A stretch of 64,000 nucleotides of DNA. Origin: Pseudomonas khavaziana (GTDB lineage: Bacteria > Pseudomonadota > Gammaproteobacteria > Pseudomonadales > Pseudomonadaceae). This document shows positions 19,630-27,066 of the stretch, piece by piece (the stretch's first letter is position 1; every line of letters begins with the position of its first letter). A model generated the notes under the pieces. That model ran no database searches and was not told the origin of the DNA. It saw nothing but the letters and a program-made list of their open reading frames with translations. The DNA lies in contig NZ_JAHSTT010000009.1 of the NCBI RefSeq assembly GCF_019145205.1, positions 124,001 to 188,000 of the forward strand, written 5' to 3'. Position numbers and translations under genes: made by a program.

Positions 19630-20412
19630 TTAAAAACGAATGTTCTTGAGGAATTCCGCCAGGCGCGGCGACTGCGGCCGTTCGAAAATGTCTTTGGCGG
19701 TACCCTGCTCTTCAATGCGGCCCTGGTTCATGAAGACGATTTGGTCCGAGACTTCATAGGCAAAGCGCATTTCGTGGGTGACCAGCAACATGGTCATACC
19801 CTCTTCTGCCAGCCCCTTGATCACACTGAGCACTTCGCCCACCAGCTCCGGATCGAGGGCAGAGGTGACTTCGTCAAACAGCATCAGGCTAGGGTTCATG
19901 GCAATCGCCCGGGCAATCGCCACGCGTTGTTGCTGGCCACCGGACAATTGGCCCGGGAAGTGATTACGGCGCTCCAGCAGGCCGACGCGGTCCAGCCATT
20001 TCTCGGCCAGCGCCACGGCTTCATCCTTGCCCATCTTCTTGACCTTGAGCAAGCCGAGGGTGACGTTTTGCAGCGCGGTCAGATGCGGGAACAGGTTGAA
20101 TTGCTGGAACGCCATGCCGGTCATTGCGCGGTGCTGGGCAATCACGCGCTCCGGATGGCGCACACGCTTGCCGCCGACCTCGCGGTAGCCGATGGACTCG
20201 CCATCGAGGGTGATCTGCCCGCCCTGGAATTCCTCCAGCAAGTTCACGCAGCGCAGCAAGGTAGTCTTGCCCGACCCGCTGGAGCCGATCAAGGTCACCA
20301 CATTGCCACGCTGCAGGGACAGGTCCACGCCCTTGAGCACCTCCACTTCGCCGTACTGTTTACGCAGGCCGCGAATGTCCAGCAACGCTGGGTTGGTTTG
20401 AGCTTGGTTCAT
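19630..20412 (-). CDS. Polar amino acid-type ABC transporter ATP-binding protein
   Basis: A 260-residue ABC ATPase of the GlnQ/HisP class. Walker A GSSGSGKTTLLRCVN, the family insert TLDGESIGYREVGGKRVRHPERV, signature LSGGQQQRVAIARA, Walker B LMLFDEVTSALDPELVGEV and switch His LLVTHEMRFA are all visible. The start overlaps the stop of the upstream permease gene by four bases (ATGA), so translation is likely coupled. It powers the two permeases that precede it. Confidence 0.92.
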   Translation of the reverse strand: MNQAQTNPALLDIRGLRKQYGEVEVLKGVDLSLQRGNVVTLIGSSGSGKTTLLRCVNLLEEFQGGQITLDGESIGYREVGGKRVRHPERVIAQHRAMTGMAFQQFNLFPHLTALQNVTLGLLKVKKMGKDEAVALAEKWLDRVGLLERRNHFPGQLSGGQQQRVAIARAIAMNPSLMLFDEVTSALDPELVGEVLSVIKGLAEEGMTMLLVTHEMRFAYEVSDQIVFMNQGRIEEQGTAKDIFERPQSPRLAEFLKNIRF

Positions 20413-21071
20413 GGCAAGGCCACCCGCTTTTCAATGTAGCGCCCGAATAATTCAATGGCGTAGTTGATGACAAAGAACAGAAACCCGGCGAACAGGTAGA
20501 ACTCCAGGGTCATGAAGGTGCGGGCGATCACCTGCTGGGTACTGAGCAGCAACTCAGCCACGCCGATCACCGACAGCAAGGTCGAGGCCTTGACGATTTC
20601 CGTGGAGGAATTGACCCAGGTCGGCAGGATCTGCCGCAGCGCCTGGGGCAACAGCACGTAGCCCAGGGACTGGTAAAACGTCAGGCCAATCGCCTTGCCG
20701 GCTTCAAGCTGCCCCCGGGGAATGGCTTGCAGCGCGCCACGCACGATTTCCGACACATGGGAGCCACAGAACAACGTGAGCCCAACCGCACCGGCCTGGA
20801 ATGCGCTGATCTGCCAACCCAGGGCCGGCAGCATGTAGAAACACGCCAGCACCAGCACAAACACCGGTGTGCCCCGGATCAAATCGACGTACAGGCGAAA
20901 CGGCGCGCGCATCCAGAACTTGCCGTAGGTCAGGATCAACCCGGCGACGATGCCGATCAGAGTACCGAAGATAATCGCCAGGGCCGACACGTACACACTG
21001 GCCTGGAAGCCGGCCCAGAGCGTATCGCGGGCGACCCATAATTCATGCAGCCAACTGGGGGATTCGTACAT
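20409..21071 (-). CDS. Polar amino acid-type ABC transporter permease
   Basis: A 220-residue HisM/GlnP-class permease with about five membrane spans. It opens MYESPSWLHELWVARDTLWAGFQASVYV-like before the first helix, and has IRGTPVFVLVL, then the ATPase loop EIVRGALQAIPRGQLEAGKAIGL and the end ELFGRYIEKRVALP. It starts 11 bp after the stop of the first permease gene. The two similar-length permeases would form a heterodimer. Confidence 0.92.
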   Translation of the reverse strand: MYESPSWLHELWVARDTLWAGFQASVYVSALAIIFGTLIGIVAGLILTYGKFWMRAPFRLYVDLIRGTPVFVLVLACFYMLPALGWQISAFQAGAVGLTLFCGSHVSEIVRGALQAIPRGQLEAGKAIGLTFYQSLGYVLLPQALRQILPTWVNSSTEIVKASTLLSVIGVAELLLSTQQVIARTFMTLEFYLFAGFLFFVINYAIELFGRYIEKRVALP

Positions 21072-21082
21072 GGAAACCCTCC

Positions 21083-21745
21083 TTAACGACGGATCGCCAG
21101 GCGCTGTTCCAGGTAACGGAGCAGCATGGCAATGAGGTAACAGGCAGCCACATAGAGCGCGGTCGTGACCAGCCAGGTTTCAATCACCCGGTAGCTTTCG
21201 ACGTTGATCTTGCGGGCGTAATAGGTCAGCTCCGGCACCGCAATCGCCGCGGCCAGGGAGGTGTCCTTGAACAGTGAGATAAAGTTGTTCGACAGCGCCG
21301 GCAGCACGTTGCGCAGCATCACCGGCACGGTGATATAGGCGCGGATCCGCCATTCGCCAAGTCCGATGGCCAGCCCGGCTTCGCGCAGGCCCTTGGGAAT
21401 ATTCAGCAGCCCGGCGCGGAACACTTCGGTCAGGTAGGCACCGGCGTAGAGCGACAGGGTGATGATGAACGAGGGGATCTTGTCCAGGCGGATCCCCAGG
21501 GACGGCAAGGCAAAGTAGATCAACAGAATCAGCACCAGGATCGGCGTATTGCGCACCACCGTCACGTACACCGAGGCCAGGATGCGCAACGCGCGGTGCC
21601 GGGACAGCATGGCAAACGCCATCAGCAGGCCGATCACGCAGCCGATGGCAATCGACAGCAAGGCCAGCTGCAGGCCCAGGCCGAGCCCCGCCAGCAAGGT
21701 GTCGAAATCACGCCAGACGGCGGCAAAATTCAACTGATAGTTCAT
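21083..21745 (-). CDS. Polar amino acid-type ABC transporter permease
   Basis: A 220-residue HisQ/GlnP-class permease. Visible are FDTLLAGLGLGLQLALLSIAIG (first helix), VVRNTPILVLILLIYF and the ATPase-contact loop EVFRAGLLNIPKGLREAGLAIGL. It ends YLEQRLAIRR. It is the first permease after the binding-protein gene and forms the channel with the 20409-21071 product. Confidence 0.92.
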   Translation of the reverse strand: MNYQLNFAAVWRDFDTLLAGLGLGLQLALLSIAIGCVIGLLMAFAMLSRHRALRILASVYVTVVRNTPILVLILLIYFALPSLGIRLDKIPSFIITLSLYAGAYLTEVFRAGLLNIPKGLREAGLAIGLGEWRIRAYITVPVMLRNVLPALSNNFISLFKDTSLAAAIAVPELTYYARKINVESYRVIETWLVTTALYVAACYLIAMLLRYLEQRLAIRR

Positions 21746-21797
21746 GGTCAGCAGTACCTGAGTGGGGCGTGTTCAGGCACGCCCCTATAGTTGCGGA

Positions 21798-22646
21798 TCA
21801 CTTGAATTCCACGGGAAAACCAATCGCCGGTTCTGGCAGGTCCACCCCAAACCACTGCTTGAATGAAGCTTTGTAGGTGGGGAATTCTACACCGGTCATG
21901 GCTTCGTGAAGCGCGGTGTTGACGAAGTTCAGCCAGTCCTGGTCGCCGCGCTTGACCGCGCACGCATAGGTTTGCGGGCTCCAGGCGTACGTGGGGCTGC
22001 GGTAGCGGCCAGGGTTCTGCACCATCAGGTACTTGACCGAAGACTGGTCGGTGGCGGCGGCATCAGCGCGACCGGAGTTCACGGCCTGGTACATCAGGTC
22101 GACACTGTCGTATTGATCGACCTTGGCCTTGGGCAGCGCCTGGTGCACCAGCTCTTCGGCATACACGTTTTGCAGCACAGCCACGGTGACGTCATCGCCC
22201 GCCGCCTGCAGGTCTTCGATTTCCTTGTACTTGCTGTTGTTCGGCAGCAACAAGCCGACACCTTCGCGGTAGTACGGCAGGGTGAAGGCCACCTGCTGCG
22301 CACGGCTGGCGGTGACGGTGATGAACTGGCAGCTCATATCAACCTTGTCGGTGAGCAGGTTGGGAATGCGTGCATCGGACGACTGCACCACAAACTCGAC
22401 CTTGCTCGGGTCATTGAACAAACCCTTGGCCACCATGCGGCCGATGTCGATATCGAAGCCCTGCAACTTGCCATCCGCTCCCTGGAAGTGCCACGGCGCA
22501 TTGGTACTGCCTGTACCCACGATAAGGTGCCCGCGCTTGAGTACGTCATCGAGCTTGCTGTCCGCCGCCTGCACCATGCTGGTGAAGGGAGCCGATGCGA
22601 CAACAAGAAAAACACACGCTTTGAATACGGAAGGTTGGTGATGCAT
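21798..22646 (-). CDS. Periplasmic binding protein of amino acid-type ABC transporter
   Basis: A 282-residue SBP_bac_3 receptor. A signal peptide (about 1-27, ending SMVQAADS) leads into LDDVLKRGHLIVGTG, the domain opening. GFDIDIGRMVAKGLF and DVDMSCQFITVTASRAQQVAFTLPYY-type sequence follow, with VDMSCQFITVTASRAQQV clear. The ATG at 22646 has GGAG upstream; a longer frame extends 72 codons but lacks sense as a leader. As first gene of the cluster it is next to the likely promoter and operator. The ligand is probably an amino sugar acid or amino acid. Confidence 0.9.
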   Translation of the reverse strand: MHHQPSVFKACVFLVVASAPFTSMVQAADSKLDDVLKRGHLIVGTGSTNAPWHFQGADGKLQGFDIDIGRMVAKGLFNDPSKVEFVVQSSDARIPNLLTDKVDMSCQFITVTASRAQQVAFTLPYYREGVGLLLPNNSKYKEIEDLQAAGDDVTVAVLQNVYAEELVHQALPKAKVDQYDSVDLMYQAVNSGRADAAATDQSSVKYLMVQNPGRYRSPTYAWSPQTYACAVKRGDQDWLNFVNTALHEAMTGVEFPTYKASFKQWFGVDLPEPAIGFPVEFK

Positions 22647-22669
22647 GACAAGCACTCCAGGGATTGTTA

Positions 22670-22707
22670 ATTCCGCTATACCGGAACTTGGTATGTAACA
22701 ACGGAAT
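22670..22707 (-). promoter_or_regulatory. Candidate IclR-type operator before the ABC/kdgK cluster
   Basis: TTCCG (22671-22675), six bases CTATAC, CGGAA (22682-22686) is an inverted repeat. A second CGGAAT (22702-22707) mirrors ATTCCG at 22670-22675, and TATACC mirrors GGTATG inside it. The site is 25 bp before the binding-protein start. IclR-family operators often have TTCCG/CGGAA arms. The rest of the 340-bp gap to 22986 holds no recognisable gene. Confidence 0.45.
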
Positions 22708-22986
22708 AGACAGCAGAAAGTGTGCCACAGCCACGGGAGGAAAAATATGCTGTCGGGAAACTCTTTATGGTTCAGTAAGATAGGTATTGAAGCGCTTAAC
22801 GGCGTTGCACCGAAGGCGTAGGGTTTTGCTACGCAACGCCCCACAACGGTGTTACTGCGCACCTATCTGGGTGCCTGGATGACGCTCCAGATGCAAGGCG
22901 TGTGAAGACAGACCTGTGAAGGTTGACAGTAGACCTGGACGATTTTCCGACTTAGCGTAAGCCAAAGAGTGACAGGGAGATGCCCG

Positions 22987-23322
22987 ATGGATTACGTCAA
23001 TGCAGTGATCGCAGATAAGGCGCAATTTGACCGCGAACTCGATACGAAGCAGCCCGTATTCGTTGTATTCATTTCCCATGGTTGCGCGGCATGCACTGAT
23101 GCGATGCCACGCTTCATGCGCATAAGCCAGAGGTACGAAGGCCAGGTCAAGATCATGATCCTTGATTGCGCCGAAACACCGCGCCATCCAAGCGTGGACC
23201 GGATTCCAATGCTGCTGATCTACCTGGACCAACAGCTTCAGGAAACCGTTCCCGGACTCGGCGAGCAAGCGCTTGAAGACACGTTCAAGCGGTTCGCTCG
23301 CCTTCAGATCAAGGGGCCGTAA
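22987..23322 (+). CDS. Thioredoxin-like protein with CAAC active site
   Basis: A 111-residue cytoplasmic thioredoxin-fold protein. FVVFISHGCAACTDAMPRF has the redox pair Cys33 and Cys36 in an unusual CxxC (CAAC, not CGPC), and IPMLLIYLDQQL supplies the cis-proline after beta 3. No signal peptide is present. AGGGAG precedes the ATG at 22987; an in-frame ATG six codons earlier lacks one. The last 14 bp overlap the convergent TerC gene. Partner unknown; a monothiol/disulfide reductase or chaperone role is possible. Confidence 0.75.
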   Translation: MDYVNAVIADKAQFDRELDTKQPVFVVFISHGCAACTDAMPRFMRISQRYEGQVKIMILDCAETPRHPSVDRIPMLLIYLDQQLQETVPGLGEQALEDTFKRFARLQIKGP

Positions 23323-24871
23323 GCGGCGACAAACAAACCTGCGTCACCCTCCGCTCTTCCACCGCGGCCACAGTCAGGCGCCACCCCTCGTATTCAAGAC
23401 TATCGCCCACAACCGGCAAGCGGTCCAACAGGCTCATCACCAGGCCGGCCAGGGTCTGGTAATCTTCCGTCGTTACGGCCTTGAAGCCGGTGCGTCGGCT
23501 CACCTGATTAAGATTCAAGGCACCATTGGCACGAAAGCCCGCGCCCTCCTCGACAATGTCCGGGCCTTCGATTTCACTGGCATCGGGCAATTCACCGGCG
23601 ATGGATTCCAGAATATCGGTCATGCTCAACACGCCCATGAAATCCCCGAACTCGTTGATCACGAAGGCGATGTGGGTGGATTCCTGACGCATCTGTTCCA
23701 GGGCATTGAGGATTGAAAAGCTCTCCAGCAGATTGATCGCCCGGCGCGCCAGGTGCTCCAGGTTCGGCTCGTTACCGGCCAGGTACTCCTTGAGCAGTTC
23801 TTTCTTGTGCACAAAGCCCAAGGGCTCATCCACTGCGCCGTTGCGGATCAATGGCAAACGCGAGTAGGACGAATGCATCAGCTTCAGGCGGATCGTGTCG
23901 GGATCGTCCGCCAGGTCGATGCAGTCAACCTTGGCCCGCGGTGTCATCAGGGTACGAATCGGCCGTTCGGCCAGTTGCAGCACACCGCTGATCATCACCC
24001 GTTCACGCCGATCAAACAGTGGCCCCTGGTTGGCATCCGGCTCGCCCAGCAGGTCGGCAACCTCTTCACCCACTTCTTCCACCGCCAGGCTGCGACCACC
24101 GAGCAGACGCATCACCGCATGGGCCGTACGCTCACGTACCGGCAGAACACCTTGTGCCGATTTCTTGCGACGCGAACGGGCGATCTGGTTGAACACCTCG
24201 ATCAGAATCGAGAAGCCAATGGCCGCGTACAGGTAGCCCTTGGGAATATGGAAGCCCAAGCCTTCGGCGGTCAGGGCGAAACCGATCATCATCAAGAAGC
24301 CCAGGCACAGCATGATGACCGTGGGGTGGGCGTTGACGAAACGGGTCAGCGGCTTGCTCGCCACGATCATCAAACCAATGGACACGATCACCGCGATCAT
24401 CATCACCGCCAGCTCTTCCACCATGCCCACGGCGGTAATCACCGCGTCAAGGGAGAACACCGCATCCAGCACCACGATCTGCGCGACAATCGGCCAGAAC
24501 ATGGCGTAGGCCACACTGCCCTTGTGCTGGGCCACATGGCCTTCCAGGCGTTCATGCAATTCCATGGTGGCCTTGAACAACAGGAACACACCACCAAACA
24601 GCATGATCAGGTCGCGACCGGAGAAGCTCTTGTCGAACACTTCGAACAGCGGCTGGGTGAGGGTCACCAACCAGGAAATACTCGCCAACAGGCCCAGGCG
24701 CATCAGCAAGGCCAGGGACAAACCGATCAACCGCGCACGGTCACGCTGTTCCGGCGGCAACTTGTCCGCCAGGATTGCGATAAACACCAGGTTGTCGATA
24801 CCCAGCACCAGTTCCAGCACAATCAAGGTCGCAAGGCCGAGCCAGGCCGTTGGATCCGCTAACCATTCCAT
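23309..24871 (-). CDS. TerC-family membrane protein with CBS pair and CorC_HlyC domain
   Basis: A 520-residue inner-membrane protein of the YoaE/YegH type. The N-terminal half is TerC with ~7 membrane spans: WLGLATLIVLELVLGIDNLVFIAI, with conserved acidic residues thought to bind metal, and VVLDAVFSLDAVITA. Tandem CBS domains follow (MTPRAKVDCIDL, VINEFGDFMGVLSMTDIL), then the transporter-associated CorC_HlyC domain to the C-terminus. The family is linked to metal handling or export and membrane-protein metalation. It appears to be a single-gene unit. Confidence 0.88.
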   Translation of the reverse strand: MEWLADPTAWLGLATLIVLELVLGIDNLVFIAILADKLPPEQRDRARLIGLSLALLMRLGLLASISWLVTLTQPLFEVFDKSFSGRDLIMLFGGVFLLFKATMELHERLEGHVAQHKGSVAYAMFWPIVAQIVVLDAVFSLDAVITAVGMVEELAVMMIAVIVSIGLMIVASKPLTRFVNAHPTVIMLCLGFLMMIGFALTAEGLGFHIPKGYLYAAIGFSILIEVFNQIARSRRKKSAQGVLPVRERTAHAVMRLLGGRSLAVEEVGEEVADLLGEPDANQGPLFDRRERVMISGVLQLAERPIRTLMTPRAKVDCIDLADDPDTIRLKLMHSSYSRLPLIRNGAVDEPLGFVHKKELLKEYLAGNEPNLEHLARRAINLLESFSILNALEQMRQESTHIAFVINEFGDFMGVLSMTDILESIAGELPDASEIEGPDIVEEGAGFRANGALNLNQVSRRTGFKAVTTEDYQTLAGLVMSLLDRLPVVGDSLEYEGWRLTVAAVEERRVTQVCLSPLTAP

Positions 24872-25137
24872 TTATAGAGTCTCTGTATTCAGTTTTTTAG
24901 AATGCCGGGCACGGCAATGCGCGGTCAGTGGACCGGGACAAGGTTAGTTGACGGAATACGGGGTGCTTCAGCGGGAACAGCGACAGCGGTTGTCTTGGGG
25001 AAAGACGACTGGGAGGCTCCGAGAGGGTGTTCATGCAAGTCCTGAAATGAAAAAAGGACTTGAATCCTACAGCCCAAACACAAAACTCCCACAGGGCAAA
25101 ACTATTACAAAACCTGTCTTCCAGCCGATGCAAAACC
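24872..25137. other. Non-coding gap, nothing recognised
   Basis: The 266 bp between the TerC start and a degenerate REPIN show no supported gene or clear regulatory site beyond the presumed TerC promoter. Short frames across it lack ribosome binding sites and resemble nothing known. Confidence 0.5.
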
Positions 25138-25243
25138 AATGTGGGAGGGGCGGTGCGACGATTCGACTTGTTCCCGATGGCGGTGTGTCAGTCAATATAT
25201 AAGCTGGCTGACACACCGCTATCGGGAGCAAGCCCCTCCCACA
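25138..25243. repeat. Degenerate REPIN, type A
   Basis: The right REP is intact (ATCGGGAGCAAGCCCCTCCC). The left REP is split: GTGGGAGGGG is separated from CTTGTTCCCGAT by about 16 extra bases. A further REP-like remnant, AAGCCCCCATTCCACA, follows at 25246-25260. It lies downstream of the SorC regulator's stop. Confidence 0.8.
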
Positions 25244-25277
25244 CAAGCCCCCATTCCACATTTGGAACGGTGTGGGA

Positions 25278-26258
25278 TCAGGACTTTCGGGTGGCATCAT
25301 CCAGCGCCAGGATGGTATGCGCATTGGTCACCGTCGTCGCCAGCGTATTGATCACCCCCGAGCGCAACGCCCCCAACGTCGCCGCCGCCTTGGTGTTTTC
25401 ACTGGCAATCGCCACCACATCCGGGATACGGAACAGCTCCTGCACGGTCAACCCGATCACCCGGCCCTGGATGGCGTTGACCGCCGGCTGGCCGTGAATG
25501 TCGATGAAGTCATAGCCCATCATGTCCCCCACGGTGCCGGATAACCGCGCCTGGGCGATCTCCTGGGGCGAGAACCAGCCCATGCGCACCATGTTGCTGT
25601 TCTCGCTCATGTCGCCGATGCCGATCAGGGCAATGTCGGCTCGCCGTGCACGGTCGAGGGTGGAGCGCACCGTGTCGTTATTGATCAGCACGCCACGCAG
25701 TTCCGGGTTGGCCACCAGCGCAGGGGCATACAGGCTTTCGCTCTCGCCGCCAAAGCGCAGGGCCAGGCGCCGGCAGATATGGTCGGGGTTCATGTACTCG
25801 CCGGCCTTGAGCGAACCGCCAATGGCACACACAAAGGTGCAGTTGCGCGTCACCGGCAGGAAGACGTTGTCGGCCACCGCGCCGACGTTACGGCCCATGC
25901 CGACGGCGACGATCATGCCGTCACCGAGGGTCTTGTTCAGGTAGTTGGCCACCAGGCTGGCGACCGCCGAGCGCTGGGTGTCAGGGTCGCTGTGGTCGAC
26001 CGCGATCAAGGCACGGTCAAGCTTGAAGCGCTCCACCAGCGCCCTCTCCAGCTCATTATTCATCGCCGGGTGCTGCAATACGCGCACCTCGACAATGCCT
26101 TCATCCCGCGCCCTCTTTAGCAGGCGACTGACCTTTGCCCGCGACAGGTCGAAGCGCTTGGCGATGGCCTCCTGAGTGACGTTCTCAAGGTAATAGAGCA
26201 TCGCCACTTCGGTCATCTGATCGATATCACTGGCCATGCGCTGGGTACTGTCACTCAT
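25278..26258 (-). CDS. SorC/DeoR-family sugar-binding regulator
   Basis: A 326-residue transcription factor. The N-terminal helix-turn-helix is VTQEAIAKRFDLSRAKVSRLLKRA (about 24-47). The rest is a SorC sugar-phosphate-binding domain with VGMGRNVGAVADNV, CAIGGSL, DIALIGIGDM and DIHGQPAVN. The ATG at 26258 is preferred to a TTG nine codons upstream. It follows the RpiB-type gene by 63 bp on the same strand and faces the tetritol ABC operon, so it probably senses a tetrulose phosphate and controls both directions. Confidence 0.9.
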   Translation of the reverse strand: MSDSTQRMASDIDQMTEVAMLYYLENVTQEAIAKRFDLSRAKVSRLLKRARDEGIVEVRVLQHPAMNNELERALVERFKLDRALIAVDHSDPDTQRSAVASLVANYLNKTLGDGMIVAVGMGRNVGAVADNVFLPVTRNCTFVCAIGGSLKAGEYMNPDHICRRLALRFGGESESLYAPALVANPELRGVLINNDTVRSTLDRARRADIALIGIGDMSENSNMVRMGWFSPQEIAQARLSGTVGDMMGYDFIDIHGQPAVNAIQGRVIGLTVQELFRIPDVVAIASENTKAAATLGALRSGVINTLATTVTNAHTILALDDATRKS

Positions 26259-26321
26259 GGGGACGGGCTTCCGTTTCGGCGTCAAAGGCGCATTCTCCCG
26301 ACTCTTGCCCCGTGCCGTCCA

Positions 26322-26783
26322 CTACTGATGCCCATCGCGCTCGATCGCATTGATGCGTTCGACCTTGGCCCCCGAACGCGCCACCTCGAACTCCGAGGCC
26401 AGGAACGCAGTGACGATGCTCTTGGCCAGTTCTGCGCCGATCACCCGCGCACCGATGGACAGGATCTGCGCATCGTTGCTCTTGCGTGCCCGCTCCGCCG
26501 AATAGGTGTCATGGGCCTGGGCCGCACGAATACCCATGACCTTATTGGCTGAGATGGCCATGCCGATCCCGGTGCCGCACACCAGCACGCCCAGGCGCTG
26601 CTGCCCGGCGTTGATGGCATTGGCCACGGCCAGGGCGATGTCCGGGTAAAGCACTGGCGCGGTGGAGTGAGTACCGAAGTCGGTCACCGGGTAACCCAGC
26701 GCTTCGATATGGCGCCTCAACAGCTCTTTAAGCTCAAAACCCGCTTCATCACATCCGATAGCCACCGGGAAAGGTGTGTTCAT
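26322..26783 (-). CDS. derI: RpiB/LacAB-family isomerase, likely D-erythrulose 4-phosphate isomerase
   Basis: A 153-residue sugar-phosphate isomerase of the RpiB fold. PVAIGCDEAGFELKELL opens the Rossmann-like fold; YPVTDFGTHSTAPVLYPDIA and the active-site Cys loop LGVLVCGTGIGMAISANKV follow, then NDAQILSIGARVIG. Length and motifs fit RpiB, but in this setting (dehydrogenases plus DhaK/DhaL kinase) conversion of D-erythrulose 4-phosphate to D-erythrose 4-phosphate, the DerI role, is more likely than ribose 5-phosphate isomerisation. The ATG at 26783 has GGAG upstream. Transcription diverges from the ABC genes. Confidence 0.75.
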   Translation of the reverse strand: MNTPFPVAIGCDEAGFELKELLRRHIEALGYPVTDFGTHSTAPVLYPDIALAVANAINAGQQRLGVLVCGTGIGMAISANKVMGIRAAQAHDTYSAERARKSNDAQILSIGARVIGAELAKSIVTAFLASEFEVARSGAKVERINAIERDGHQ

Positions 26784-26819
26784 AGCGTCTGGCTCCGCTG
26801 CCAAGATCCTGATTAAGAC

Positions 26820-26833
26820 TGATCATATGATCA
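26820..26833. promoter_or_regulatory. Perfect 14-bp palindrome, candidate SorC operator
   Basis: TGATCATATGATCA reads the same on both strands. It lies 37 bp before the isomerase start, in the 283-bp divergent region. A related TGACTGATCAG occurs at 26976-26986, nearer the ABC genes. The SorC-family regulator at 25278-26258 is the obvious candidate to bind. Confidence 0.5.
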
Positions 26834-27066
26834 CTCAATGAAATTTCGCTCAGTCATTTCGCGGGCATTTCAGCCTTTCTGTCAAGCTTGATTTAACTGA
26901 CCTCCCAGTCAATGCGGCCTGATAAGCCGATATAGCCGCTAAAGATGAGAATCATCGCTTTTAGGTGAAAGAGATTGACTGATCAGAATTTCATTTGATA
27001 CACATATGCTCACAGCGAAACATGACTGTGCGACCTAATAAGAATTCACAGCACGAGGACACGCCG

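Noticed and set aside
26322..26783. Ribose 5-phosphate isomerase B as the main role
   Set aside because: Possible by fold, but context with erythrulose-type kinase and dehydrogenases favours the DerI role; kept as an alternative.
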